Made by a program: the position numbers and the translations under genes | Part shown: in pieces, positions 42,062-53,239 of the stretch | How positions within the stretch are numbered: the stretch's first letter is position 1 | Layout: each line of letters starts with the position of its first letter | Notes under the pieces: generated by a model | Told to the model about the DNA's origin: nothing | Database searches by the model: none | The model's input: only the letters and a program-made list of their open reading frames with translations | NCBI GenBank assembly: GCA_963576475.1 | Contig: OY754990.1 | Coordinates: forward strand, 5,175,756-5,239,755 | Reading direction: 5' to 3' | Source: Molanna angustata | Lineage: Eukaryota > Arthropoda > Insecta > Trichoptera > Molannidae | Length of the DNA: 64,000 nt

Positions 42062-42354
42062 GTATAGAAAATCAAAAATACTCAAGTATAGGTACAATCT
42101 CCCCTTCTTATTACTGAGCCTTTTAAAGAAATCCCTTTTAAAAGTAATGAGGCCATTAAATTTTTTTTACCTTCCTACCAATTCACCTCTATAATCGTTT
42201 TCATGTTTTTTTTAAACTGGGGTCTTGACACTCTTCAGGGTTTTCACAATATTTTTTTTTTAATCTTATATTTAATTAAAACTTCTTTTAAATCGATTTT
42301 TATGTATCAATCGCTGTAGCTTAAAAGCGCAAATAAACGAAAACATCGCATAAT
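42062..42354. other. No gene seen
   Basis: AT-rich; no assignable element. Confidence 0.3.
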
Positions 42355-42600
42355 TTATGTACCTTTTATCACACCATATTTATAATGACAACAATAAGTA
42401 GATTACTGCTGCCCAACTAGGAAATCCTGTTCTTGGGCTAGCAGTTTACAATTTTTATTGACAATTATATGCAATTATATATCAATGTGTGATTGATATA
42501 TCGTGCTGTTTTGTGTTTGCCTGCTGTCAGTGCTGTGTTTTGTTCATTTTGACTAACATTTGATTCACTAGTATCATACGATAAATAAATAAATAAATTA
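42355..42600 (+). repeat. Repeat R copy with (AATA)n tail
   Basis: It shares GATTACTGCTGCCCAACTAG and GGGCTAGCAG with 0.58 kb and ends in ATAAATAAATAAATAAATTA at about 42,582-42,600, which suggests R is a LINE 3' UTR. Confidence 0.5.
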
Positions 42601-42899
42601 TGAACCAGGTGATTGTTCCCGTTCCACCCTAAATATTTATGTACACAATCTCAACTTTCTGCACTCACAATCATTACCTCAACAAACATATGGGCTCACA
42701 CAAAATAGATCAACCAGATCCCAATGTCCGCCATAATACCTGTCATAAATCCATTCTCTAACGCGATTTTTATTATTATTGTTGTGTTCTCGGGTATTGT
42801 AGTGTACTTTCATGAAAGTAAAAGTCAGAATGCATTGCATAATATCATGTTTTGTGACACTTGGTGGATTTTGATCTAGCGTTATACGCCCTATTATTT

Positions 42900-43045
42900 A
42901 AAAAAAAATACGGTTTTCAATTTGACTTCTACCACCACCATCACCCGCTCAGCATATGGGAACTGTGATAGACCCCTTCACAGAACGTCAAGTGAACAAA
43001 TTAAGTTCATCTTGTTGTTCAAGCTTCTATCCCGACATCTAGTTC
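42900..43045 (-). repeat. Repeat W, partial copy
   Basis: CACCACCATCACCCGCTC, GCATATGGGAACTGTGAT and CCCCTTCACAGAACGT parallel the 11.93-12.0 kb copy. Confidence 0.5.
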
Positions 43046-43059
43046 CATTCATATCAGTT

Positions 43060-43348
43060 TTTTTTTAATTTTATTTGTCATACGTTTTTCATTAATTTTA
43101 AAAGAATGTTTATGAATGTTTGAATATACTTTTATATGTATTTTTTTATTTTGTATAAGCTATAGACTTATCTCGTTTTTTATTTATATTTCTTTTTGCT
43201 TTATTTTCATTTTCATTGTTTATAGATTGGATATGTTTGTTTTTTTTTTGTATCTATTTTCATACATTATGTACCTACTATATTTTGTAACTTTTGTGGA
43301 AACTTCATGTAAATGGCAAACGCCGTCAATAAAATAAATAAATAAATA
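43060..43348 (+). repeat. LINE 3' end
   Basis: Pyrimidine-rich UTR, then GTAAATGGCAAACGCCGTCA and (AATA)n. GGC...GCC again forms a small stem before the tail, as at 29.57 kb. Coding part absent. Confidence 0.45.
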
Positions 43349-43349
43349 A

Positions 43350-43498
43350 ATATGTTCTTGAAACAAGTACATATACATCCTCATACATTCCCTATGCTTC
43401 TGCTATAGGTGAACGAAATCGGTCGTGGCAGGATTCGAACTCGCGACCACTGGATTACTAATCCAGCGCGCTAACCGCTCTGCCACCCCATCTTTATT
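43350..43498 (-). repeat. SINE-A copy
   Basis: On the minus strand: GATGGGGTGGCAGAGCGG, TTAGCGCGCTGGATTAGTAA, GCGAGTTCGAATCC (B box), TTTCGTTCACCTATAGCAGA, and a body ending in TACTTGTTTCAAG. The anticodon loop is the same TTAGTAA as in the 0.2-kb copy. Confidence 0.85.
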
Positions 43499-43744
43499 TA
43501 TTCATAATTTATTTTATTTATTTAAATAAGCAATAGGATCGGGCTTGTTTTCCTGCAACATAGCTGAGCATGGTCCTTTTGAGTCAGAAAAGTTGTTTTT
43601 CTTTTTATTTATCGATATATTTCTTTGTATTCGTATGTAGGTAAACTTTTTTTTGTCTCACTAAATATTTTATTATTATTGAAAAAATGTTGATCTCGGT
43701 TAAGATCCGGTAATTTTTTTCACAATGGAGCGTACTCAAGTTGT

Positions 43745-43915
43745 AAGGCTATGTGTTTGTATAGTTGTATAAAGTGGTACCTTTAGAAATTTTCTGACTA
43801 TTGTGCATGTGTTGATAATTGTAGTTTTTTGTATGTTGGTGATGACGTATGGGGGGTAACTTTAGTATGTCTATATTTTTTTGGATTGTTTTTTGTATGA
43901 TGCCTGTAATCTTGT
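43745..43915 (-). pseudogene. LINE C-terminal fragment, duplicate of 44.37-44.53 kb
   Basis: The minus strand is about 90 percent identical by eye to 44,365-44,530. It encodes the IDILKLPP region and then shifts frame (INTCTIVRKFL is recoverable in pieces). SINE-C and a hairpin lie between the two copies. Confidence 0.65.
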
Positions 43916-44044
43916 AATACATATATTTTAGAACACTATAGTTGGTAATACAAAAATTTCATTGTATATTTGTATATATTTTTTCTTGTTTGCTGTTGTA
44001 TTCTACCGCAAACTATTTATTTATTTTTTTGTTGTATTTTGTAT

Positions 44045-44235
44045 TGTTGCCGGCCGCTCGTTCGGTTTCTGTGCGGGCGTCATGGGTTCGATTCCCAAGT
44101 AGAGGAGAAAATCATTTAAATTCGTTTGTCACGCAAATATTGCTTCTCAGGGCTGGAATCACTGGTTATTTGGAAGAAATTGCCATACAGCAATAAACAA
44201 GCCAATACTTGCGCAGGACGCAAGGGAGTGTTCAT
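44045..44235 (+). repeat. tRNA-derived SINE (SINE-C)
   Basis: GTTCGGTTTCTGTGCGGGCG, TCATGGGTTCGATTCCCAAG (B box), GGGCTGGAATCACTGGTTAT, GAAGAAATTGCCATACAGC, a CTTGCGCAGG word and an (ATT)n tail at 44,232-44,250. The minus-strand relative is at 12.2-12.35 kb. Confidence 0.75.
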
Positions 44236-44249
44236 TATTATTATTATTA

Positions 44250-44346
44250 TTTGAGAAAAATATAAGAAAAAGTTGAGGTTTTGTCAGCAGTATTCTCGCA
44301 GTACGGGACCTTACCTTTTTCTTATATTTTTCTTAAATAACTCCTG
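44250..44346. repeat. Hairpin with 23-bp arms
   Basis: TTTGAGAAAAATATAAGAAA and its near-complement at 44,318-44,341 enclose about 40 nt (GTCAGCAGTATTCTCGCAGT...). Probably a foldback remnant at the SINE-C tail. Confidence 0.65.
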
Positions 44347-44364
44347 TAATATGACCCTATTATA

Positions 44365-44835
44365 TATGCGTTTGTGTAGTTGTTTAAAGTGGTACCTGTA
44401 GAAATTTTCTGACTATTGTACATGTGTTGATAGTTGTAGTTTTTTGTATGTTGCTGTTGACGTATGGGGGTAACTTTAGTATGTCTATATGTTTTTGGAA
44501 TGTTTTTGGTATGATGCCTGTAGACGATAATATTATTGGGACTATTGTTACTTTTTCTTGTTTCCATTGTGATTTTATCTGTTCTGCTAACGGTATGTAT
44601 TTATCTATTTTCTCCAAATGTTTCTTTTGTAGATTTGCTGTACCTATTTGGTATTGATATTTCTATTAGATATGTGTGTTGATGTATTTGTCGATTAATG
44701 TAATGTCTGGTCCGTTATGTAGGTTTGTTCTGATTGTTGTTATGTCTCTATTCCAATATAATTTGTAGTTTTTATTTTCTGTTAATGCTGGGAGGTGTGT
44801 ATCGATGAGTTTATGTTTGTGGGCTGGTTCCAAAT
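44365..44835 (-). pseudogene. LINE ORF2 C terminus (PIILSSTGIIPK type)
   Basis: On the minus strand from about 44,835: EPAHKHKLIDTHLPALTENK, YWNRDITTIRTNLHNGPDIT, stops, then EKIDKYIPLAEQIKSQWKQE, VTIVPIILSSTGIIPKTFQK, HIDILKLPP and INTCTIVRKFL. This NRPDITL...EQIKxxW...VPIxLSxTGIIPK...NTCxIVRKFL order closes ORF2 of a LINE group common in insects and molluscs. Two stops occur around 44,665. A relative lies at 61.33-61.56 kb. Confidence 0.75.
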
Positions 44836-45964
44836 ATACATATGTGTTTGCAGATGTTATCGTGTCTTATTGTATATTCCGTCGGTGCAAGAGTTTACCA
44901 GCCACCTGTTATGTGTTTAATTGTTTCTTTTTATGATTTGCATTTTCTTCTTATTATTATTATTAACGGAATAAGTCTTTTATAACAAAAAGAAAACATC
45001 ATTATAATAAAAAAAAATATTTACCACAATTAATAATACTTAATTATTTTTCTTACCATCACGCACTACCTCAAAAGAATTCACAGACCTATAAAAGATC
45101 TATACTATTATAAATATTTCTTTGTTTACCTTCAGAGTTATATTTTTTTTCCTAAGAAACTCCTACAGCCGAGCCAATTTTTAAAAAAAATTAAATAAAT
45201 GTAATATAACTTACATGTACTTACATTTAAATAAAAGAAGAATTACTTTATGTTAGTGAGTTTAGTGTTGGCCATATCCCGTTCGTTGTAAGGTTATTAC
45301 GAAATGCCTAAATTTATAAAATCACTATTCAAAGCCGGTGTCTCCTTGAAAAAAATTCGATTTCAATTTACAGGATTTCGTAAGCGGTCGTAAGTTTTCT
45401 ATTTTTAACAAACAAAGAATATTTAATTTATATAGCCATAATATTTTGAAGATATAAAAAAAGTCTTTACGATACAAACAAATTATCATGAATAAAATTC
45501 CTGATGTTAAAAAATATCTAATAAATTTAAAACCACGCCTATTGGGATAAAAACAGAGGCACTTTTGAGGTTATATCACCTTCCTAGGATCACTAAAGTG
45601 GTTTTATGATAGCGGACAGGAGCGCTCCCAGTGCCGAAGCAGTCGGCACAATGCCCGGGGTATCCGCATTCAAGAGGAATCTTTTAGGAAACTGATTTTA
45701 AATTAACATTTACATCTGACATATTTACTTCTGCAACGAGGTTCATCACCAATTTTTCTTTGGTGAGACGAGTTTTGTGTTGGGAAAATACAAGAAGATT
45801 TGCCGTCGGATATAGATATTTTTGGAGCTGACTCATTGTGAGTGAAAAATCGTATGGGAGGGTGTTTATATTTTCAACAAACACAGAGCTACATGGTGGT
45901 CAGACATTCAGAGGAACAGTAAATACTAAATATTTAATTATAGCTTATCGTCAGCACAGATTTA
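44836..45964. other. No supported gene
   Basis: There is a 66-codon minus-strand frame at 45,684-45,884 (MFVENINTLPYDFSLTMSQL start) without a recognisable domain or splice sites. A small hairpin GTGCCGA-N5-TCGGCAC lies at about 45,631-45,649. Confidence 0.3.
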
Positions 45965-46330
45965 AAGAATCATAGAATTATAGAATTCAAGAATTATAGA
46001 ATTTTAGAATTTTAGAATTATAAAATTATAAAATTATAGAATTATAGAATTAAAGAATTATAGAATTGAAGAATTGTAGAATTATAGAATTATAGAATTA
46101 TAGAATTATAGAATTATTGAATTATAGAATTATAGAATTATAGAATTATAGAATTATAGAATTATAGAATTATAGAATTATAGAATTATAGGATTATAGA
46201 ATTATAGGATTATAGAATTATAGAATTATAGAATAATAAAATTTTAGAATTATAGATTTATAGAATTATCAATTATAGAATAGAATTGCAGAATTTTCAA
46301 TTATATAATAGAATTATAGAATTATCAATT
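45965..46330. repeat. (AGAATTAT)n satellite, 8-bp unit
   Basis: About 45 units; the central 46,080-46,200 is almost perfect, the edges carry AGAATTTT and AATTATC variants. Each unit contains the palindrome AATT. Confidence 0.95.
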
Positions 46331-47432
46331 ACATATAGCTTATAGAATCCTTATATGGACAATTGGTTAATTTTTATCATTGTGTTACCGCAATAGCCAC
46401 CATCTTTACTGTCACTTTCAATAAATTGGTCTTACAAAATATTTTTTTGACAAAAAACGCATATCTCCCGCTTTTAGTTATAATTTGTCATTATTTTGTT
46501 TTGGTAAGATAACCCGTATTAAATTTTAAGTACTTATTCGTGTATTTGAATACTATTTATGAAATTCCTTACAAAATAGGCATATCGTTATTTAAAATTC
46601 CTTACAAATTATACATTATGTTAATTTAAATTATTTTCTTTCCTTGCTTTTATAAAACGAAATGGATTTTTAAACTGTATTGAATTATGTACGCGGCTCA
46701 TAATCTCGATTTTTGCATAAATATTTTTTAAATAGTTTATGAAATTTGATTAAAAATATCATTGTCCTTTTTATTTTCCGACATTTTAAAGTTAAACAAT
46801 AATATATTCGAAACAAAACAATGCAAAATATTAACCCCAAAATAACATAATCTAACGGTCACCTTAGTAAATACCATGTTGAACAAAAACATCAGAATAT
46901 TTTTGCACCCATGCATTAAATTGTAAATATTGCTTTTGTCTTTTTTTCCGACCAAGTTTGAAATAAAATACATTCGATAGCAAAGTAATTTGGTAACGTT
47001 AATCAATAAACATATTATATAAACGAGTGGGTTGTGGTCAACGCTAAACTCTTCACTAACAAGTCTTTCTATAAAGTATTCTAATTTTGTATGGAAAATA
47101 TTTAGCATTTTCATTAAATGAGTGTGTTAAATTATTTTTTTATTTACATATTTCATTATGAAAACTTGACAATTCTTCAATGGCATTTTATGAAAGTGAT
47201 GTGCCTTTTTACCAATTTGAAAATAAAAATTTCAACTTTTTAATTTCCTGACCTGGGGTCACTTTGAAATATTTGATAGTAAAAAAAAGAGAAGCATCAA
47301 AATCTAATGGGGTCTAAGTGAGTAACAGATATACAAAATTGCGAAATTTGAAAAGAATCGATAAGAATAAACATTAAGATTAAAATAAACATAATACAAT
47401 CGTAATAATATAACCTAATCTTAATAAATTTG
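46331..47432. other. No gene; diverged GGTTGTGG-type repeat
   Basis: A 125-codon minus-strand frame (46,737-47,114) has no motif. It overlaps words such as ACGAGTGGGTTGTGGTCAAC shared with the 50-kb satellite-like repeat and 56.3 kb. Confidence 0.4.
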
Positions 47433-47561
47433 TCGGCCTTCGTGGCTCAGTTGGTTAGATATCTGACTGCTGAGCCAAAGGTCCCGGGTTCGATTCCCGG
47501 TGGAGACACAGTTTTAAATTGTGTTTTCAGTCTGGATCTGTGAGACGATTAATATCGTAAG

Positions 47562-48269
47562 TATAGCACATAAATTATCAGTTTTTCACTCTTTGATTCA
47601 TCGACTTTTATCTGTTCCTTTGAGTAGTGATAGTTTCAATAGAGAATTAAATGTTATTAAAAATTTAGCTGTGAATAATGGGTACACTTCAAATATGGTT
47701 GATTCTCTTTTATATAGATAAAACAAAAAAAAATGCTTTACATCTTTTAGCTCCGGGGTTAAAAACATTAACAAAAAATAATAAAAATCGTTGGGTTAAA
47801 TTAAACTATATTGGGAAATCGTCAAACAAAATTGGAAATATTTTGAGAAAAAACAATAAAAACTTTACATTTTATAATGACAATACACTAGGTAAATTCT
47901 TAAATAACAGTAAAGATAAAATCGATAAATTAAACCGTAGTGGTGTTTACTCTCTTACATGCAATACATGCTCAGGTATATATGTTGGTCAAACATTAGG
48001 GTAGATCTTTAAATACACGACTTAAAGAACATCTTGCGTGTTTCCGTTTGAAAAAAGACACTTCGAACTTTGCGACACATTTACTTGAGAGTGAGCATTC
48101 GTTTAACTCACAAACTGGGATAAATCTTATACATAGTTTAAGAAAAGGTAAAAAATTAGACAAACTTGAAATATTAAAGATAAATAGAGTAAAATGTAAC
48201 AGCAACGTTCCTTTGATTAACGCACAAATAGATTTTAATACTTCTCCATTATTATTACCATTAGAATAG
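47562..48269 (+). pseudogene. Penelope-like RT thumb and GIY-YIG endonuclease, two frame breaks
   Basis: Penelope-like elements encode a telomerase-related RT fused to a GIY-YIG nuclease that nicks the target. Frame 1 (to 47,721) reads HRLLSVPLSSDSFNRELNVI, then AVNNGYTSNMVDSLLYR, the RT C-terminal extension. Frame 2 (to about 48,003): WVKLNYIGKSSNKIGNILRK, TLGKFLNNSKDKID, then SGVYSLTCNTCSGIYVGQT, which holds both GIY and YIG equivalents (GVY, YVG) with a CxxC between. An extra G in GGG at about 48,000-48,002 breaks the frame. Frame 3 (to 48,269): NTRLKEHLACFRLKKD, FATHLLESEHSF and NVPLINAQID. The Arg and Glu-His of the nuclease are retained. The RT catalytic core is absent. Confidence 0.9.
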
Positions 48270-48596
48270 TTAATGTTGGCCATTATTCATTATAATTGCT
48301 GTCCTTTTAATACAATATTTGTATATCCATTCCTTCACTTCAATTGTATTTTTATTATACCTGCTTACATATTTACCTTAATGTCTTTCGGGTATTTATT
48401 TTTTTCTTAGAATTGCCCCCTTCCATATCTATTGTTGTTATCCTCTTTGTGAATCTATATATGGATGGTCTTCATCATTATTGTTCACCATTCTGACGAT
48501 GCTCACCATTGAGCGATACCGGTGAATGGGAGTCAAGTTTGCGAAAAATTTAAGTAGAACGTAAAATTAAATATAATTTTTTCATAGTTTTAATTG
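47562..48596 (+). mobile_element. 5'-truncated Penelope-like retroelement with an 11-bp TSD
   Basis: AATATCGTAAG flanks it at 47,551-47,561 and 48,597-48,607, inside a SINE-B. It contains the end of the reverse transcriptase, a linker, the GIY-YIG endonuclease and a ~330-bp 3' UTR without a poly(A) tail. The terminal-repeat copy usual in intact Penelope elements is not visible. Confidence 0.88.
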
Positions 48597-48764
48597 AATA
48601 TCGTAAGTCTCCAGAATGTGGCAACTTGTTATTGGGTTCGTGTTAAATTAATATTTACCTGTTAGTTGCCCGAGAAGCAATATTAAATAAATAAATAATC
48701 GATAAAGTAAAATAAACACACATAGCATACCCACAAAATAAACACATTGTGATGAAACTTTCAG

Positions 48765-48850
48765 AATACAATCTCAGCATGATACCAGTTGATAATCTGC
48801 AATAAAAATGAAATGCCCTTAAAAATTGCGAAATCATAACTCTCCACTAA
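48765..48850 (-). repeat. Repeat T, reverse copy
   Basis: CTTTCAGAATACAATCTCAG, CATGATACCAGTTGATAATC and GAAATGCCCTTAAAAATTGC are the complement of the 24.76-kb copy. Confidence 0.55.
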
Positions 48851-49014
48851 TATCCCCTTGGGTTAGTAAGGAGTAAAAATAACCGAATTTCTAGTCGTGG
48901 CACTCACTGACTCGGCGTATCAAAAAGTGCCAATATTTTTATTTACATAAATCGAAATTATTTAATTTGAAGCTCTCTTCGCTGTGACGTTGGTTTTTAG
49001 GACATTCTTTATAT

Positions 49015-49560
49015 CTGGACAATATCGTCCCTCTGCTGACTAACTGTCGTATCTGACATTTTTTTGCAAAATGGAGTTAGGACCACCAATGTGTATTTAT
49101 ATGTTGTACGCATGTTCTCACTAAAGGTCTCGACTATATCACCTCCCGTTAACTTGGAATGACTTATTAATAAATAATTTCAAAGTGTTTTCGTTAACAC
49201 AGTAGAAGTTCATAGTTATAAATAAAATATTTATAAAAATAAATAAAAAACACACAGTTTTAATTCACAAAAGGAGTATGACTTTAATGAGCCTGAGCGC
49301 TTTCGCCGAACACAGCCGGCATCCTCAGAGGAAGCGCTCAGCCGCCCTAGACAACATGTCATTAAAGCTAAGCGTTATATCGCTAAGCGATAGAAATGTA
49401 TGAAATTGGTGGCTTTCACGTGATGTCATAGCCACCAATTCCATACATTTAGGGCCGAATTTATAAAACGTACTTAGTATGTGCTCAATGCTTAGCACCC
49501 CAAAATCGTATTAATAAACAATATGCAATGCTTATGTCGTAAACGCGTACTTAAGCATTG
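49015..49560 (+). repeat. Left arm of a large inverted-repeat pair
   Basis: AATATCGTCCCTCTGCTGAC, TAACTGTCGTATCTGACA, AAATATTTATAAAAATAAAT, AAAACACACAGTTTTAATTC, GACAACATGTCATTAAAGCT and AGGGCCGAATTTATAAA recur in reverse at 53,240-53,866. Nested inside it are a GAGCGCT...AGCGCTC hairpin (about 49,297-49,342) and an AATGTATG...CATACATT hairpin with central CACGTGA (49,396-49,451). Confidence 0.75.
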
Positions 49561-50039
49561 CAGCGCAGTCTATAGAAATATATCGAATGCTCAAGTCGCC
49601 CGGCTACCTGCCTTGGAGAACTACTCAGAGAGACGGGACGGGACAGAGCTATACCGAGTGAAAGAAATGATAATATGCGTGTACATAACTTCGCCATTAT
49701 ATATTTTACAGTTGTCAGTTTCGTGCGCTCCAATTTGTATAATATCTATTTGTTTTTTTATTTGACTGATACTTGCCATAAATACCTATGATGTGTTGAA
49801 TTCAGAGATTGAATAGGGATAGTGATGTTTTCTGTAAAACTACGTACCTTGATTGTTTTTTATATGATCAAATATACATGCCAATAAAAATTGGCATATA
49901 TTATTTGATTAGTATTTATACTATTATAGATGTAAGAATTTGTATTTTATTCCATCACTAGCTTTTATGTCCCGCCGTTGGCCAAGAATGTAAAATTATG
50001 AAAGAAAAAGCAATCGTTTTTATAATATTGTCACCCAAT
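49561..50039. other. No gene seen
   Basis: A short plus-strand frame at 49,523-49,765 overlaps the arm's inverted words and has no domain. Confidence 0.3.
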
Positions 50040-50739
50040 TATTTTGCAATATCAGACTATGAAAAGTGGTTTGAAATTTGATTGAGTTTAAGTATTGTAA
50101 AATGTTCAAGTGATGGCCACAACCCATTCTTTTTTATATATTGCTATAAAGTGTGAATGAAGTATAATATTTATACAATTTCTGCTCGCATGGACTATGC
50201 GTAATGGTTTTAAATATGACTGTTTATCAACGTTGGAAAGAGATTGGTTTGGCCACAACCCCCATTTTTAAATATTATCATCGAAAACAAATTGTAATGT
50301 GTACCTATTGAAAATTTAGTAATTTTGGATGTTGGGATGTGGTTAAAATTTGATTAAACAAACGTAGGTACTGAAAAGATCTAGTATTGGTCACATCCCA
50401 TTCGTTTTTATATTTTTTCATCAAGTGTGCATTATATTTTTGCTCAATTTGACTGAAAGTCTTCATTAACGAAGAAGAAGAAGACTTGAACTATAGTAAA
50501 TAGTTTTTAATTTGAATATAAATGTTGTGAAGAGTTCAGTAATGGCCACAACCCCCATTCTTTAAATATTAGGTGTTGAAAATTATTCAAAATAGGATGA
50601 TATAAATGGTTTAAATTTAATTAAACAAAAGTATTGAAAAGATTCTAGTGCAGGTTATATCGTCACATCCCATATCCCATTCATTTCATATGTATTTTCA
50701 TCAAGTGTGCATATCGTTATTAATATTTCTGCACAATAG
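50040..50739. repeat. Satellite-like block around GGCCACAACCC
   Basis: GATGGCCACAACCCATTC, TTTGGCCACAACCCCCATTT, ATTGGTCACATCCCATTCGT, AATGGCCACAACCCCCATTC and a further TCACATCCCAT alternate every 130-160 bp with TTAAACAAA(A/C)GTA and CATCAAGTGTGCAT words. Single units occur at 2.78, 47.0, 56.3 and 59.1 kb. Confidence 0.65.
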
Positions 50740-51194
50740 ACTATTAGACTTAAAACTAACCCAAAAGACTAAATAAAAAAGAGAAAAATAAGTATAAGAC
50801 TATAAGAAATAGTTTGTATAAAAAACTATTCCAATGGTCTACATAAAATAAGTAAAAATACATATACCTAATAGAAGAATTAGACTATTGGAAATAGATT
50901 GTATAAAAGCTCACCCAAAGGTCTACAAAAAAGAAGAAGAAGAATATTTAGACTATTGGAAATAGTTTGTATAAATACTGACCAAAAGGTCTACATAAAA
51001 GAAAATGAATAAGACTATTGGAAATAGTTTGTATTAAAACTCTCCCAAAAGTCTACGTACTTAAATGAAGAAGAATAATAATTAGACTAAAGGAAATAAT
51101 TTTTATAAAAAAATGACCCAAATGTATACATAAAAGAAATAGTTTGTATAAAAACTGCCCTAAAGGTCTACATAAAATTAAGAAGAAAAAGAAT
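50740..51194. repeat. Tandem array, 60-75-bp unit, about 6 copies
   Basis: The unit contains GACTATTGGAAATAGTTTGT, ATAAAAACT(C/G)(A/C)CC, AAAGGTCTACATAAAA and AGAAGAAGAA. Copies diverge to the right. Confidence 0.8.
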
Positions 51195-52070
51195 TAGACT
51201 CCAGGACCCGCCGCTTCAGGCCCTTCAGTACCTCCCGTCCCTTTAATCCCTCATTACGTCCCTTCCCATCAGGCCCTTCAGTACCTTCCGTCCCTTCAGG
51301 CAGTTTTATACCTCCCGTCCCTTCAGGCCCTTTAGTGCCTCCCTTCCCTTCATTACATCCCGTCCCATCAGTCGGTTAAGAAAAGTTTAAATCCAGAAAC
51401 CATCCTGGAAGAACCGCGAAGAGATGAAAGAACCTTCTTTTCCCAGGATGCTCTACTTAATAGGTAAAATGACTAAATACACGAAGAAGAAGAAAAAAGT
51501 TTAAACCCAGATACCTGCGAAGAGATGGAAGGACAGTTGGACCTTCTTCTCCCAGGATTCTCCAACTTCATAGGTAAAATGAGCAAAAATACACGATGAA
51601 GAAGAAGAAGAAGAAATAAGTTAAAATCCAGATACCTGCGAAGAGATGGAAGGAAAATTGGACATTCTTCTCCCAGGTTAGTCCACCTTCAAAGGTAAAA
51701 TGACCAAATAGACGATGAAGAAGAAGAAGAAAAAAGTTTAAATCCAGAAACCTGCGAAGAGAGGGAAGGAAAATTGGACCTTCATCTCCCAGGATAGTTC
51801 ATCTTCATAGGTAAGATGACCAAGTACACGTTGAAGAAAAAGAAGAAAAAAGTTTATATGCAGAACCCGTCCTGGAAGACCTGTGAAGAGATGGAGGGAC
51901 AGTCGGACCTTCTTTTCCCAGGATACTCCCCCTTCATAGGTAAAACGACCAAATACACGAAGAAGAAGAAGAATAAGAAAAAAGTTTAAATCCAAAAACC
52001 ATCCTGGGCATACGCTCGACAATTCACCAAAGTTTCATTATAATCGGACAAACGGTTGATAAATAAATAA
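51195..52070 (-). mobile_element. Helitron-like non-autonomous element, expanded version
   Basis: Reverse copy of the 19.5-kb element. The CCTCCCGTCCCTTCAGGC minisatellite (51,205-51,375) is followed by six starts of the ~115-120-bp block (51,381, 51,495, 51,615, 51,732, 51,847, 51,980), each with GTTTAAATCCAGA, GCGAAGAGATGGAAGG and an (AAG)n run, then the conserved end CACCAAAGTTTCAT and ACAAACGGTTGAT. Reading frames here are repeat artefacts. Confidence 0.65.
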
Positions 52071-53239
52071 ATAAAATAATTTTCCTATAGGAAATCAGTA
52101 TAGGTATATTATTGTTGATTTGTAAGTAAATAGTATTAGGTAGGTACCTACCTACAACAAACTTCTAAATAAATTCGATTCCTAACAAATTTTATTTGAA
52201 TATCACATTCTTTCTGTAGCCATGGAAACGATTCGAACACATAAGTAATATCGAATGGTTCGGATACATTTTTTGAATATGTAGGTACCTACATTGGTTT
52301 GTTCGATGCCATAAAAATGAAAATTGTCAGAAAAATCAAATATTATTTACAAATTATGCAATTTTATTATGCCTATATCTTTACTAATAAATAACACATT
52401 TTTACAATATATGTCTTAAAACTTGCCGTAATGTCTTGTGTTTCATTTTATTATTTCATAATTACATTTATTTCAAAGGTTTATTATTTTCAAGAACATA
52501 TTCATTCGGTGGGAAAATGAAATATTGTATGAAAAGATATTAAAATGGCGGCGTTTATGTACAAAAGGCTTACTTTAAAAATAAGTTAAACATTATAATT
52601 ATACCAAATATTCACCATGTTTTTCACTTAAACGCTAAGTTATACTTCAAAATATATTTTTTTTGTGTAAATACCTACTTCTAACTTTTAAACTAACAGA
52701 TATTTGCGTGCAAAATGTACACTTTTTTGACAGATATGACTTGGAAAATTTTGTATGAAAAAAATAATTATTTAAATATTTTTAAAATTCAGCATTTTTA
52801 TCGCATTCTTTTTAGCGTGACACTGCATCAGGTATACTGGTACATGTTCGCACTTAAATTAGATTTTTAGATGCTCTTGGTTTTTCAGAAGGCGTGAGAC
52901 AAACACACACACACACACACACATACACACACACATACACTAACATTTTGATTGCTTTATTACTTTAGATAATAAAAATATACATAAATACCCATAACCA
53001 TAGTTTTTTTTATTATTTGTATGTTTTATTGCTAGATTTTTAATATATTATTTTTACTATGTACTTATATTTTTGTTTTTTTTCATGGTTGTTCAAAATT
53101 AGTAATTCTCTTTATATTTTTGATTTTTGGATATTTTTTATCTAGAGAGGCAATGGAGATTCATTGTTGTATTATATTGTCAATTCACCATCCCATGTCT
53201 AGTTGTTATTATTATTATAAAAGTGCGCACGTGTCTATG
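52071..53239. other. No gene; (AC)n microsatellite at about 52,900-52,940
   Basis: AT-rich interior of the inverted-repeat pair. No assignable frame or repeat besides the (CA)n run. Confidence 0.4.

Larger units (their letters stand above)
47434..48690 (+). repeat. SINE-B copy, split by a Penelope-like insertion
   Basis: Head and body at 47,434-47,561 (CTTCGTGGCTCAGTTGGTTA, CCCGGGTTCGATTCCCGGTG, CAGTCTGGATCTGTGAGACG), tail at 48,597-48,690 (CCAGAATGTGGCAACTTGTT, CCTGTTAGTTGCCCGAGAAG). Joining the flanks across one TSD restores the order seen at 39.1 kb. Confidence 0.88.

Noticed and set aside
45684..45884. A 66-codon minus-strand frame (MFVENINTLPYDF start) as an exon.
   Set aside because: It looks more protein-like than average, but no splice sites, domain or repeat relation could be shown.
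46737..47114. A 125-residue hydrophobic frame as a membrane-protein gene.
   Set aside because: No domain, AT-driven composition, and part of it overlaps dispersed repeat words.
48484..48535. Hammerhead-ribozyme-like core in the Penelope 3' UTR (CTGACGA, then a GCTC/GAGC stem).
   Set aside because: Penelope-like elements often carry such ribozymes, but the second core block reads GATA, not GAAA, and I could not build stems I and III with a cleavage site.
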